A program made the translations under genes and the position numbers. Shown here piece after piece: positions 1 through 10,804 of a DNA stretch of 64,000 nucleotides. The first letter of the stretch is position 1. Every line of letters starts with the position of its first letter. Source of the DNA: Coprinus comatus (lineage: Eukaryota; Basidiomycota; Agaricomycetes; Agaricales; Agaricaceae); assembly GCA_034638255.1 (NCBI GenBank), contig JAWPGT010000023.1, forward strand, positions 310,001 to 374,000, written 5' to 3'. The notes under the pieces are model-generated. The model was not told the origin of the DNA. It saw only the letters and a program-made list of their open reading frames with translations, and did not search any database.

Positions 1-2470
1 CGTCTTTGGGTGGTGGAGTAATTGCAGGATTGGCTGTAGTTGGTGCATTGGTGTTCTTGCATTACTCACATTGTTATTTGGATTTATTCAACGAAAGAAG
101 GCGAGAGCGTCCGGACTTAAAGATCTTAACAGACGAAAGATTACATTGGAATGGGACAACCTCAGCTATGTTATTCCAGGTGTCCAAGGTCATAGTTTGT
201 TTGGATTCCTCAGCAAAAATGTGGCTCAAGACGACAAAGTCATCCTCGATGGAATCAATGGGCGTGTAGAACCTGGACAAATTATGGCTATCCTTGGTCC
301 TAGTGGTTAGCCACTTAATATCTGCGTGTGAAAGAAATTGATATTAACCTCCTTACAGGCGCTGGGAAGACTACGCTTGTCGAGATACTTGCAAGAAGAA
401 ATAAGTCGGGAGTCATCACTGGGAGTGTTTCGATGCCATTTACCGACCATCTGCACGATAATCCACGCGTGGCATTTGTACCTCAACAGGATATATTACC
501 GTCAATGCTAACTGTATACGAGACGCTCTTTTCGCTGCTCGTCTCAGATTACCAGAGGGTCTACCGGACACAGAAAAGCAGGAGCGGGTCCACATATTAC
601 TAGAAAAGCTCGGGATCTTGCACATCAAGGATACGCGGATTGGGGACAACGCAAGCGGGAAGGCTCGCGGTATCAGTGGAGGAGAGATGAGGAGAGTCAG
701 TATCGGCTTGGAGCTCATTGCGTCACCAGAAGTATTAATACTTGATGAACCTACATCTGGTACGTATCAATTCATTATCTTTGATTATCCGGCTTAATTG
801 GCGCGATAGGACTTGATTCTGTGTCTGCTGCTCGAGTTGCCAGTGTGCTGCATGATATCGCCCATGATCCAGTTAATCCTATCCCCGTGATTGCCTCCAT
901 CCATCAACCCAGGTTTGTGATAGAAGTTAATTCTACATTGATAAAAAAAACCTGACTGGTTGTTTAGCTCGCAGCTTTATCAGAAGTTCGATTCCATCAT
1001 GGTCCTTTCGCATGGGCGAGTTCTTTACGCTGGAGCAGGCAATATGGCACCCGTTGAATATTTCAACACCAATGCATCAGGCCTTGCACCCGCCTATCCG
1101 CAAGGCTATAACGTTGCTGATTATCTCCTCGAGGTCGCCAGTGATCCTCATGTGGGCTTGTTCCAACTTTCGCATAAACACAATGTACAAAAATCAAATG
1201 GTGGGACGGTAGACAAGGAGAAAAATATCTCTGAACAAGGGGGTAGCAAGGAGGATGGTGTTGGATTAATGGCTAAACTTCATGACGACTTGAGGAAGAA
1301 TAGGTCACCATATGCTGCTACATTCTTGACGCAATTACAATATCTATCCGGGAGGGAGTGGAAGACCTTACAAAGGTAAGTAAAAAATTGCAAATACCCA
1401 CAGGTGCTGATGTTAACCCAGGGACAAATCTTTGTTTATCACACATACGGTTGTTGCGAGCGTTCTGGGTGTCTTCTGTGGTTAGTGGCTTTCTTCATAT
1501 CTCAGTGTCTTTACTAACAGTTACCTGCTTAGGTGGCTTATATTACCAGACCGATACCACTATTGCAGGGTTCCAATCTCGCGTGGGCTGCCTATTCTTC
1601 TTGGTATAGTAACTATATGTCTTACCTCAGACTAGTGGAATTAATTCGATTTTAGGGCGCTCTCATTGCCTTCTCATCCCTCAGTGCGTTGTATAACATG
1701 GTCGAAATTCGGCCGTTGTTCCTTCGTGAACGTTCCAGTGGTTATTACAGCCCTACATCATGGCTTCTTTCTCGTTTCATCTTCGATATGATACCCCTTC
1801 GTCTGATACCAACAATTATCGTTTCCACTGTGTATGTTTTTACTATTATACCCTCTTAAAACAGTGTGCTGACTATGTATTGCTTTTAGCACTTACTGGA
1901 TGGCGGGGTTAGCTCCGCAAGCCGCTAACTTTTTCAAGTTCCTTTTCATTGTCGTTCTCTACAGCTTGTCTATGACACTATATGTAGGTTCTCAGTGACT
2001 CTTATCGCTGCGTAGCTCATCGGAAATCTAGAATTTCCTACTGGGTACATTATTCCAAAACGGCGGTATTGCCATCCTTCTCTCGGCTCTAACAGCACTA
2101 TACCAAATGACCTTTGCCGGATTCTTTGTACACCTTAACGCGATACCCCCCGTTCTCCGCTGGCTACAATGGTTATGCCCATTGAAATATACCCTTGAAG
2201 CCCTCTCAGTCAACGAGGTTGATTCCGGCTTGTTGATCGAGGACCAGTTGCAGGGAGTTCCTGTCAGTATTTCTGCCAGCCTTATCATGAATATTGTGAG
2301 TTTTATTTGATATACGTAGTATGTGATCCCGCTCATTGTTGCTCTATTAGCTTTTTGGATTCGGATTGAACAATTATTATCGTGATGTTCTTGTTTTGTT
2401 TGCCTTTATCGCTGGGTTTGGCGTGGGCGTCATTGGAATTGTGTGGTTCAAAGTTCGTGAAAGGCGTTGA
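1..2470 (+). CDS. ABCG-type (WHITE/Adp1-like) half ABC transporter, 5'-truncated by window, apparent frameshifts
   Basis: ATP-binding cassette followed by an ABC2-type membrane domain, the order expected of an ABCG half-transporter. Visible motifs are Walker A (GPSGAGKTT, split by the intron at 306-358), signature ISGGEMRR near 673-693, Walker B/D-loop LILDEPTSGLDS and the switch motif ASIHQPS. The membrane part has several hydrophobic segments and ends with a short tail VWFKVRERR before TGA at 2468-2470. About eight short introns are needed. Two places do not read through: near 58 (a glycine-rich membrane segment continues in another frame as LALLTLLFGF) and near 533 (after YETLF the frame must move to give AARLRLPEGLPD). 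Both look like single missing bases, so the gene is either decaying or the assembly has errors. The substrate cannot be told. Family call sure; intactness doubtful. Confidence 0.85.
306..358 (+). other. 53-nt intron splitting the Walker A motif of the ABC transporter
   Basis: GTTAGC donor and CTTACAG acceptor. Splicing joins AGT-G to GC-GCT-GGG-AAG-ACT and restores GPSGAGKTT. Without removal the P-loop is interrupted by an in-frame TAG. Confidence 0.8.
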
Positions 2471-2707
2471 ACAATATTATCCCTTCAATATATTATTTCT
2501 ATATACCTTCAAGTTGGTACCAGAACTCTACTACCAAAACTACATTTGTAATTGCTAGTAACACATATACTACCTATTGCCCCCTGATGTAAATAAAGCC
2601 AAATACAACATTAGCGACTAGCAGTTACATCACAGGAAAGTTAGTATATTCATACTTACCATCAACATCTCTCGCTTCTTCTTCTGCAGTCCGCCTTGTC
2701 TGCGGTT

Positions 2708-5404
2708 ATGCTACCCTCATTTCTCAAGATACACAAGACATTGCTGATTTCTTGCTTATTGACAACAAGTCTATCATCATCTGTGGCAGCCATCTGGCCA
2801 TTTCCGAAGAAGCGATTCACAGGAACTGCGTTAGTTAATGCTGGAACATTGGGCTTGACAGGGGATAGGAGGATTGTAGCATTTGGCGACTTCAATGGCG
2901 ATCAATTGTGCGTATCTTGATTTAAGCGGTGGTCAAACGATGGCATATATTGACCCATGAGGATGTGATTCAAGTTTAGATGTGTTGTCACTTGATTCAG
3001 AGCAGCGAATGTTGACTGTGCATTACTGGAATCATGGTCAGTTTACCATGAGACGCATATATGCTGGTTAAAAGAGATTTATGAATTTTATACCTTGCAG
3101 ATAACTTTGAGTTTCGAACAGGGAGTCTGATTAATCATTCCACCCCGGTGCTCAATGTCGTTCCCGGAGACTTCACACATTCAGGAAAACTAGACCTCCT
3201 TGTTATGAGTCAGAGTCAGGGTAGTCCAGACGAACTTGAAATGACTATCTATCCTGCAATCCCTGGTGATGGTTTCGGTGAGTTTGTAATCGTTATGAAA
3301 GGGTGGTCGTTTGGCTGAAGGTCAGATGTATTCAGATACTGCGCATCCGTTCCGTGTGCAGTCGTCAACACTCGCGCAGCCCATACCACTTGATACTGAT
3401 GGCGATATGAAGATTGACTTGCTGGGAACTACTCCTAAAGGGAAGGGCAAGCTGCAAATATGGCAGAACGTGTGGAATTCCTCACCAACTTCGCCAATAT
3501 TTGAGATGTGAGTTTTCGTTCTCCGTCAGTTTCTTTGGGTGATGTATAAATTATACACAGACAAGAAGACCATTTTGAGGATTCGGGGTGTAAACTTGCG
3601 AACCCACATAGCAATGCTGTGGTGGATCTGAATGGTGATTGCTTAGCTGGTATGTTCCATTACTTTTGATAAGAGGCTACTGCTCACTTCGGGTGCAGAC
3701 CTCTTTCTCGTATGTGACCAGGGAAAAGGAGAGAAAATGTATGAAATATGGCTTAACCAAAAGTCCGAAGGCTTCTCTTTAGCTGTACTGGGAAAACTCC
3801 CTACCGGTACACAATCTGTTTCTTTTGCTGACATTAGTAAGGAATTAAATTCATCGTATGTGCATTGTCTCAATGATTCTACAGATAGAGATGGCACTAT
3901 TGATATGGTTTTCACGACCTGTGATAGCGTGTCCTCGAAGGGTGTTGGTTCCAACTGCTACATAAATATTGCATACAATCAACAGCTTGGTCTCTGTTCG
4001 TCTACAACAGATTCTGGAATCAACAAAGGCACACGAGTTTGCCGGCCACCAGATAATTTGTGCACGGCTGATGACAGGTTTAAGTTTGACCTACGGGACG
4101 TTCCCGAGAATGAAGTATGCGTTCGCTAATTTATTGTCTTTCGTCATACCATCTAAATGATGGCATTACAGGCATTCGTCAAATTCTCTATTTCTTCCCT
4201 ATTCGACGACCACACCTCACTACTTGTTTCTGATATGACGCATAACCCACCGATACCACTTTCTTTGAGACTAGGAGATGCTAATCTGGACGGTTTCCCT
4301 GATTTCTTACTTATAACGGCGTCAGGAAACTTACGTATCCCAGCTCTCGTGTGGTCCGTACCCTGTGCTCCAGGCGTCGTGGGTTGTAAGGCTGATGGGA
4401 GCAGAGGGTGGCAAGTTGCTAAGGCGGGGGTCGGTGTTTTGACACATGTGTCTGATGCAAGAGGAGTCTCTTTCGTAGACATGGATGAAGATGTTAGTTC
4501 TCCTGGACTTCGTTGGTTTTTTTGTGATTAAGTATTGACGGCATATCGCGGTTTTAGGGTACACTCGACATACTTGTTCAGAGGACGGGGATGGATGATG
4601 GTAGCAAGGTTTTATTTGTCCAGAATAACTTTTACTACGATGCCTTCTTTCTCAAAGCTATTGGTATGTCATCTTTTGTGTACGTATGCCACGACAACAT
4701 TAATCAATCATCCTAGTATTAAATGGCGCTTGTGGAAATGGTTGGTGTTACCCTGAAGATGGATCACGATATCATGTATGGCCATTTTGGATTCATTTCT
4801 AATATTCTAATGTGTGCTCACATCCTGTATGCAGCCCTTTGGTGTCAGTTACTCAGGCGCTTCATACAAATACACAGTATTTGATACATCCGGCCATCGT
4901 TCAGCTGCCCAGAGTCAGTTGTTTCCTAGTTCTTTTTTCATCTCTGACAAATACCTTTGCTAGTCGCCCAACTCCCTCAAACAGGATATCATGCTCTTCA
5001 AACACCCTACTCATTCTTTGGTCTCGGCCGCACAAATAACTATATCGAAAACCTATTCGTAGGCACGACGTTGCATACACCGGAGCATTACATTAACATG
5101 GAGGGCGTGATTCCAAATTCTCGGGTGGTTATACTGCCTCCGAGTGATGGAGGCTCGGAGGGGTGGAAGAGAGAGTTGTTTTTAAGACCAGGTGATTGGA
5201 TTCCGTGGGTCACGCTGACGGTTCTTGGTGGGATGGTGATCTTGGCTGTTATTGTCGTTGTGCTGCACATGAGTGAAAAGGTATGCCGCCCAAGACTTTT
5301 TACAATCGATTGAAGGATTAATTGTATATTTGTCTCGCTTTCAGCACGAGGACGAGCTGGAACGGAAACGGGCTTCACACCATATCAACTTCGATGCGCT
5401 ATGA
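2708..5404 (+). CDS. ITFG1: ITFG1/LINKIN (T-cell immunomodulatory protein)-like FG-GAP repeat membrane protein
   Basis: Single-pass type I membrane protein. The ATG at 2708 opens a hydrophobic signal sequence (MLPSFLKIHKTLLISCLLTT); the longer reading 12 bases upstream begins with TTG and is not a start. A long luminal part with FG-GAP/VCBS-like segments follows (FGDFNGDQL, PGDFTHSGKLDLLV, LGDANLDGFPDFLL, FVDMDEDGTLDILVQ) with calcium-binding-like DxDxDG loops. The family hallmark FGLGRTNNYIENLFVG precedes the membrane helix WIPWVTLTVLGGMVILAVIV and a short cytosolic tail. About ten small introns. Homologues in animals act in cell adhesion and bind RUVBL-type ATPases; the role in fungi is little known. 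It lies 237 bp downstream of the ABC transporter on the same strand. Nothing looks broken. Confidence 0.88.
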
Positions 5405-5616
5405 TTTGTCATTCAAACCCGCTATGCCGATATTTACTACATCACTTTCTTTTTCTGTGGGTTTCAGTTGTTCGTTTTCTAGAGTTTTCTGACATGTACA
5501 TCATCAAGGTATTATAATTTTTTCACAATGAATACATATATACATTTGCTGTCCTTCGGGATGATACCAAACTAAAAATAAAAGTAACCATTATCGAAAG
5601 AATTCAAGAATTACTT

Positions 5617-7443
5617 TCATTGATGATTTGGAGGTGTGTATGTACCAGGAACAGGCGGTACGGGTCGTCCAGTCGAGCTTCCAGAAGCTTCAATATTGGA
5701 GGGTGTATTTTTCTGCACCCTTGCCTTGATGAACGTCTTACCAACCCTCTTTAGTAATGCTCTCCTACCAATGCCGCTCATATCGATATAGACCAACCCA
5801 ACATTCCTGGCAGTTCCAGCAGCCAATAACGTGCTTTCAGCAGCCTCAGCTCCGTATTTGTGACCCATCACACGCCCCACGTTATCTGTACCAGCATCAA
5901 GAATACGGCGGGACGAGTCGTCAATGGTGGCAAGGATTAAATTGGCAGAAATTAAAACGCGTGAAGTGGTACTTAGTTTGGGTTGGTGAGGCAGAGGTTC
6001 GAGAGTTTGGGAAGCAGGTTGGTTTGGACTCTGGTTTTGGTAAGCAATTGGTGGAGAATTCTTGCCACGGGAAGGAACTGGAGGAGGGGCACTATAGGCG
6101 GATGGGAAACTTGGAGCTGGAGAGAATTTACCCCCGGGTTGGGGGGAAGGTGACCGACGAGGTGGAAGAGGAGGTTTCGAGTCTGTGTTCGGATTCCATT
6201 GGGTAGGAGGGAATGAACCAGAACCATATTGTGGTTGTACTAGATTTGTACTCGAACTTCTGGGACTAAGACCAGGTCTGGTTGAAGATGCGTGGGGAAC
6301 AGGTAAAAGTGAATTAGGGACTTGAGGAGTGTGACCAAGTCGATTTTGTTTAGGCTTGGCCCCCATGGCTCGACGTATCATGCTATCGATTGTCTTAACG
6401 GTCTTGGCGCTTACTTTGACAGCTTGACCGCTAACGGTATGGACGCTGCGAAGACCTTTTCGAGTACGCTCAGATGTGAGGAAGACGAGTGCACGTGGGG
6501 GGAGCGGAGGTGGACTATTAGGGGAGCTAGTTGTACCATCTTTGCTTTGGGTAGTTACACCGCTAGCTGTGTGGTGTGGTGAGGGTGCGGATTTGGAGAT
6601 GTAGTAGTTGGATGCGGTTGTGATGGTTGTGATCAGGAGATTAGTTGTGAATGAAATGGCATGACTACAACATCGACGTTGAATAAATGTGCTGATGAAG
6701 AGAAACGATGAAACATACCTAACGACCGCAGCAGATGTAGTGATCCAATCTCTTTGGTCTGGAGGAACAATCCTAGCAAATGCTTCCATTGCACCGGCAT
6801 CATCCTCTCTTAATCCCTGTTCGTCCCCAACCTCAATAATTACAGGATCGTTCTCATGACCTCTTTGGTGCATTGATGGATCCTCTCGAATACGGAACCG
6901 ATCTTCAACTTCGCCAACAATCTCGCCATTGTCTTCGTTAATCATCACGAGGTGACCTCGGAGATCTTTATGCCCAGTCTCGTACTTTGGAGGTGCATCA
7001 GCTGGTGGAACGTAAGGTTGGGGAATTGAAGTTTGCAATTCTACCACGTATTGTTCGAGAATGCCATCAAATGTATCTATGTCTTCAGTGATGTTGGTTT
7101 TGAAATCGCCAGGGGTAGTTGGGATAGTCAGGACCAATTCACTTGGGTCGGTTGGGGTACTGTAAAATGTGTAGACTCTAGCGTACGACGTTTCTGAGCG
7201 TCGCACTGCCCTGGAAGGATCGATAGGAATTTCGGACATGTTTATCCTAAGGACAAGGTAGACATCGCGGTCTGCATCTGAGGACGCCTCTGGATGAAGA
7301 ATAGTAACGCATTGCAAACCAAGCAGGCCCGACTCTGAGAATCCCGTAGTTGTGAGGGTGCAATTTGGTAGTGATAGAAGCAGAAAAGCCTCTGGTGCAG
7401 TCTGCATGGCGGGAGGATAAAAGGAAGGTGCAGACAATTGCAT
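5617..7443 (-). CDS. Senescence/spartin-associated domain protein
   Basis: The C-terminal third carries the senescence/spartin-associated domain: ISANLILATIDDSSRRILD, then VMGHKYGAEAAESTLLAAG, then NVGLVYIDMSGIGRRALLK. The N-terminal 220 residues form a folded-looking region (LLLSLPNCTLTTTGFSESGL...). The middle is a Pro/Ser-rich linker with several PPLPPR-like proline motifs. Proteins with this domain (plant ERD7, animal spartin) associate with lipid droplets and membranes; that role here is inference. The uninterrupted frame is 608 residues, but it contains a perfect 54-nt intron (6665-6718), so the spliced protein should be 590 residues. ATG at 7441-7443; the second Met (residue 13) is an alternative start. 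Confidence 0.82.
   Translation of the reverse strand: MQLSAPSFYPPAMQTAPEAFLLLSLPNCTLTTTGFSESGLLGLQCVTILHPEASSDADRDVYLVLRINMSEIPIDPSRAVRRSETSYARVYTFYSTPTDPSELVLTIPTTPGDFKTNITEDIDTFDGILEQYVVELQTSIPQPYVPPADAPPKYETGHKDLRGHLVMINEDNGEIVGEVEDRFRIREDPSMHQRGHENDPVIIEVGDEQGLREDDAGAMEAFARIVPPDQRDWITTSAAVVRYVSSFLFISTFIQRRCCSHAISFTTNLLITTITTASNYYISKSAPSPHHTASGVTTQSKDGTTSSPNSPPPLPPRALVFLTSERTRKGLRSVHTVSGQAVKVSAKTVKTIDSMIRRAMGAKPKQNRLGHTPQVPNSLLPVPHASSTRPGLSPRSSSTNLVQPQYGSGSFPPTQWNPNTDSKPPLPPRRSPSPQPGGKFSPAPSFPSAYSAPPPVPSRGKNSPPIAYQNQSPNQPASQTLEPLPHQPKLSTTSRVLISANLILATIDDSSRRILDAGTDNVGRVMGHKYGAEAAESTLLAAGTARNVGLVYIDMSGIGRRALLKRVGKTFIKARVQKNTPSNIEASGSSTGRPVPPVPGTYTPPNHQ
6665..6718 (-). other. 54-nt in-frame (3n) intron in the senescence-domain gene
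   Basis: On the minus strand it begins GTATGT and ends TTGTAG. It has no stop codon in frame and a length divisible by three, so a naive ORF reads through it. The encoded stretch (YVSSFLFISTFIQRRC) is unlike its hydrophilic surroundings. Confidence 0.7.
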
Positions 7444-7528
7444 ATGTTGCGATTATATTGGGAACATTACACTGCCATGATCACATGTGTGGTGACATCA
7501 TTGTATTCTACAATCAGTTACTTTGAGT

Positions 7529-8568
7529 CTACTGCGTCTTGGTCTTCACAGCTACGCAGATATCAGTAAGCACGCTTTTTTTCAAGGCTGTGTGACACTT
7601 ACTCTTGGCTGGTTTCTTCCACAAGTTGAAATTAACGGTAGTACGTGATACGAACAAACCTGATAAAACCATTGCGCAGATAGCTCTTGCAGTTTCTGGG
7701 TCAACCGGTTCACAATTTTTCCAGCTACTGTTCCCCCCAGCAACTCCACGATTAAACTATGTAGGTCAGCCCAAAATGGTTGTGCGTGGGTCAAAAAGGC
7801 ATACAGCCCTGTCATCATCGGAGCACACCAGAGATCTACAGTTGTCCATCCATATTGTTGTAACTCAGGGGGTGTTTGCACTGCCATTGGGGTAGGATGA
7901 AGGAGCGAATACAAATTCGTAACAAAAAATCCTCCGTTGGCTGTGATCTAGGTTCATTAAGTCAGGATGTAGGTACCATCTCTTTGGTGAGCCACGTACC
8001 AATGAAGTGATGAGGAGTGACCATGGGGAGGAGGCAATGAGAGGAGATGTATTTTTCGTCACTGTTGGTGGAATCAGGTTGCACAGAAGGTATGCACGAG
8101 TGAATCCATCGACAACTGATAACGGTAGTTCGGTCTCCCCGGATAGCTGGGGCACATAAGGGAGATATTCAACTAGCGCCTGTACAACTGCGTACAACAC
8201 GGGTATAACACCGGACACCATAAACGACGGCGGGATTCCAAGGAAAGGTGCTACGTGGATGTATAAATATAGCTTGTCTATCTATAATTGTAAAGGGAAT
8301 ACTCACCAGCGATCGCTTCACCTCCATATACGACTATTAGGGTGGTGGCAAGTGCCTTCATGAACGATTGGCTCTCCCAATCCTTCGTTCCCTTTGTCGC
8401 AATACTCTTCGCTGCAATTTTCTCTCTGATTTGTCTCAGAATAATACATAGACGAAAAGTAGCAACAATATCAAGGGTACTGAGTTCAATGCCAAACCAG
8501 GTGAAAGGGGCAATTGGAGTCAAGGAATATCGAAAGACTTCGACGAGAGGAGAGACAAGTAAAGACAT
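7529..8568 (-). CDS. Conserved fungal multi-pass membrane protein of unknown function
   Basis: I do not recognise a named family. Spliced by eye the gene has five exons: 8307-8568, 8000-8250, 7660-7947, a 13-nt exon 7603-7615 and 7529-7551. These total 837 nt, or 278 residues, in frame throughout. The protein is strongly hydrophobic with about six or seven membrane segments (IELSTLDIVATFRLCIILRQ, FMVSGVIPVLYAVVQALVEY, YLLCNLIPPTV, SPWSLLITSLITANGGFFV) and a basic C-terminal tail, KPAKTVKTKTQ, that supports the last two small exons. ATG at 8566-8568. It is divergent from the reductase gene starting at 9072. Topology suggests an endomembrane or plasma-membrane protein; a channel or transporter is possible but unproven. 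Confidence 0.72.
7603..7615 (-). other. 13-nt micro-exon of the membrane protein gene
   Basis: Flanked by a 44-nt intron (7616-7659, GTTTGT...GGAAG) and a 51-nt intron (7552-7602, GTAAGT...GCGTAG). It encodes KPAK plus one base and is needed to reach the tail VKTKTQ in frame. Confidence 0.5.
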
Positions 8569-8580
8569 AAAGAGTTCGTT

Positions 8581-8604
8581 CGTCAGTCGTCAGTCGTCAG
8601 TCGT
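8581..8604. repeat. Heptanucleotide tandem repeat (CGTCAGT)x3 in the 5' leader
   Basis: Three perfect copies of CGTCAGT and a partial fourth, beginning 13 bases upstream of the membrane protein ATG, so probably in its 5' UTR. Confidence 0.75.
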
Positions 8605-9071
8605 AAGCAGGTGGAGGATAGGATCACAAAAATGGTCAACGTCTCCCTTTGTACAATGCTTCCTCGTGTCATTAGCGCCTATCAAAATGTCCAACCCGAA
8701 GAATCACCATTCTGGAGCAGCAGCTATTTTTATCCAAAACCCTTTTCTAGGACTTGTTGACCATCTGGCCATGCCACGACTCACGATCATCGGTATCATC
8801 TCCAGCCTCTGAACTCTACATCCAGGTTTTTCTAAAAATTAGTGGATACCCCCAAAGGTTCTTCTACGTGATCCAACAACCACCTCTTGAGAGGATGAAC
8901 CCCGAAATTAACCATCCTTCTTCCACGTCTATAAGGGTTTTTTCATATCTCTTAGTCATATTGGTGAATATCCCCAGATGAGACACGAGTATATATACTA
9001 TACGCACACATATAAAGTGCGGGCTATCCTCCGACTGCCACGGCCTCGACTCCTCGTATTTCCAAACCATA
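8605..9071. other. Divergent promoter region between membrane protein and reductase 1
   Basis: No coding signal seen. A TATA-like TATAAAG at 9011-9017 lies 55 bases before the reductase start at 9072. Confidence 0.55.
9011..9017 (+). promoter_or_regulatory. TATA-like element of reductase 1
   Basis: TATAAAG, 55 nt upstream of the ATG at 9072, within an alternating AT tract that starts near 8990. Confidence 0.45.
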
Positions 9072-10655
9072 ATGGGCTCCAAAGAATTACTACCGGGTGC
9101 AAAGGTTCTCGTTACAGGAGCCAATGGATACATTGCCATGTGGATTATACACTATCTGTTAGAGGAAGGGTACTTCGTTAGGGGGGCCGTGCGGACAGAA
9201 AGCAAAGCGGAAGATATACGCAAACACTTCAAGGAAGCAGCGAAGGACAATAAACTTGAAATGGTTATTGTAGAAGACATCGAACAGGTGCGTCTGATGC
9301 TTGATCTTATTCTGCAATATCGTTGTTCATTAGGATTTAAAGAAAGGCGCGTTCGATAAAGCTGTAGAGGATATGGATGTGGTTATTCATACCGCTTCAC
9401 CTGTTAAATTCATTGATGGGCACCCGGATGGTGAGTAACCTTTCAACGCATCTGCATACATATGATCGTCCATATAATATTGTCATCTTAGAGTTGATAA
9501 AGCCGGCTGTGGGTGCAACTGTTGGACTTTTACAGAGTTGTTTAGATAAAGGGTATTTACTTGTATTCCTGGAAATCTCAAAAAATGCGCATATACTCAT
9601 TTATTCCTTTATTAGAAGAGTGCTCAAAAGAGTCGTTCTCACATCCACTACCGGTACTATTATCCGAATGGCAGAAACAAAGACCACGGTATATACAGAA
9701 GAAGATTGGAATAACGCGTGTCTTGATATCATTGCCCGACTCGGGAAAGATGCGGCAGGTATGGATAAATATCATGCCTCCAAGGTTTTGGCCGAAAAAG
9801 GTGAGTGAAGGATTTAGATACTTGCTTATTCCTGAATCCGAATCTTCAATAATATTAATTATTTCAATTTCTACAAAAGCGGCTTGGGACTTTGTCAAGC
9901 AACATGAAGGAGAGATTGACTGGGATATCTGTACGATACACCCCTCATGGGTAAGCATAAGTGATCCTAGTATCGATATTATCTTCTAATCTCTTTCAAT
10001 GTCATTTGTTAATAGGTCTTTGGTGTAAGTAATTTAATTTTATATTGTTCCCTAAAGCTCTCAACTAACATCTACATTCTACATCAATCCAAACTCCTAC
10101 TTCTTTTAGCCCTTCCTCAATGATTGGAATGATTTAAATTCCCTTAATGCTTCACTCAAATTTTGGCACAACGTCGTCCTGGGACCAACTCCTTCGTCAA
10201 AAGAAATACTTGAGACGTCTGGCGGTTCTGTTGACGTTCGAGATGTTGCATTGGCACATATACTTGCAATGCAAAAACCTGAAGCAGGAGGAGAACGATT
10301 CCTTTTATCCGCATGTATGTCCAGATTCATTTTCTACCAATCAGGTAACTTATTACTTCGTCCAGATGATTTCGTTTGGCATGACATGAGTAAGTGTACA
10401 TTTGGCTTCATCGTCAATAGCAGGACTCACGAAACGAATTGTGCATTAGTTGAATGTGCAAACGCATGTGCCCCACCTGCTATAATAAACTCGGTCATTC
10501 CTCCTCAACCTGATATCGAGAAACGTTATATAAAGCAGTACAACAACAGCAAAGCCCGAAGGGTTCTGGGGATTACGTTCCGAAGTAAAGAAGAGATGGT
10601 AGTGGATTTGTTGGAGCAGTTCATTGATAAGGGTATCGCGAACGCGAATGTCTGA
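9072..10655 (+). CDS. Extended SDR, cinnamoyl-CoA/dihydroflavonol reductase-like NAD(P)-dependent reductase (copy 1)
   Basis: Rossmann-fold short-chain dehydrogenase of the extended class. The nucleotide-binding motif VLVTGANGYIA sits at residues 13-23, followed by VRGAVRT, typical of NADPH-preferring members. DVVIHTASP is the loop after beta-4, and the catalytic Tyr/Lys pair is in YHASK. WDICTIHPSWVFGP, SVDVRDVALAHILA and ITFRSKEEMVVDLLEQF complete the family pattern. Several 50-60 nt introns are needed. Fungal members include Gre2-type ketone/aldehyde reductases; the substrate cannot be deduced. It converges with a paralogue (copy 2) 149 bp away. Confidence 0.88.
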
Positions 10656-10804
10656 AAACGCTGTGCTATGTACTAGTTTGCTAACTGTGCTTTCAAAATT
10701 CAATACCAGTAAAAATAATCATATCATATAACCACCGTACATCAATTTTCAATTTTCATATCTAACCTCAAAATTGAAAATACAAAAGCATATATATCCA
10801 ACAA

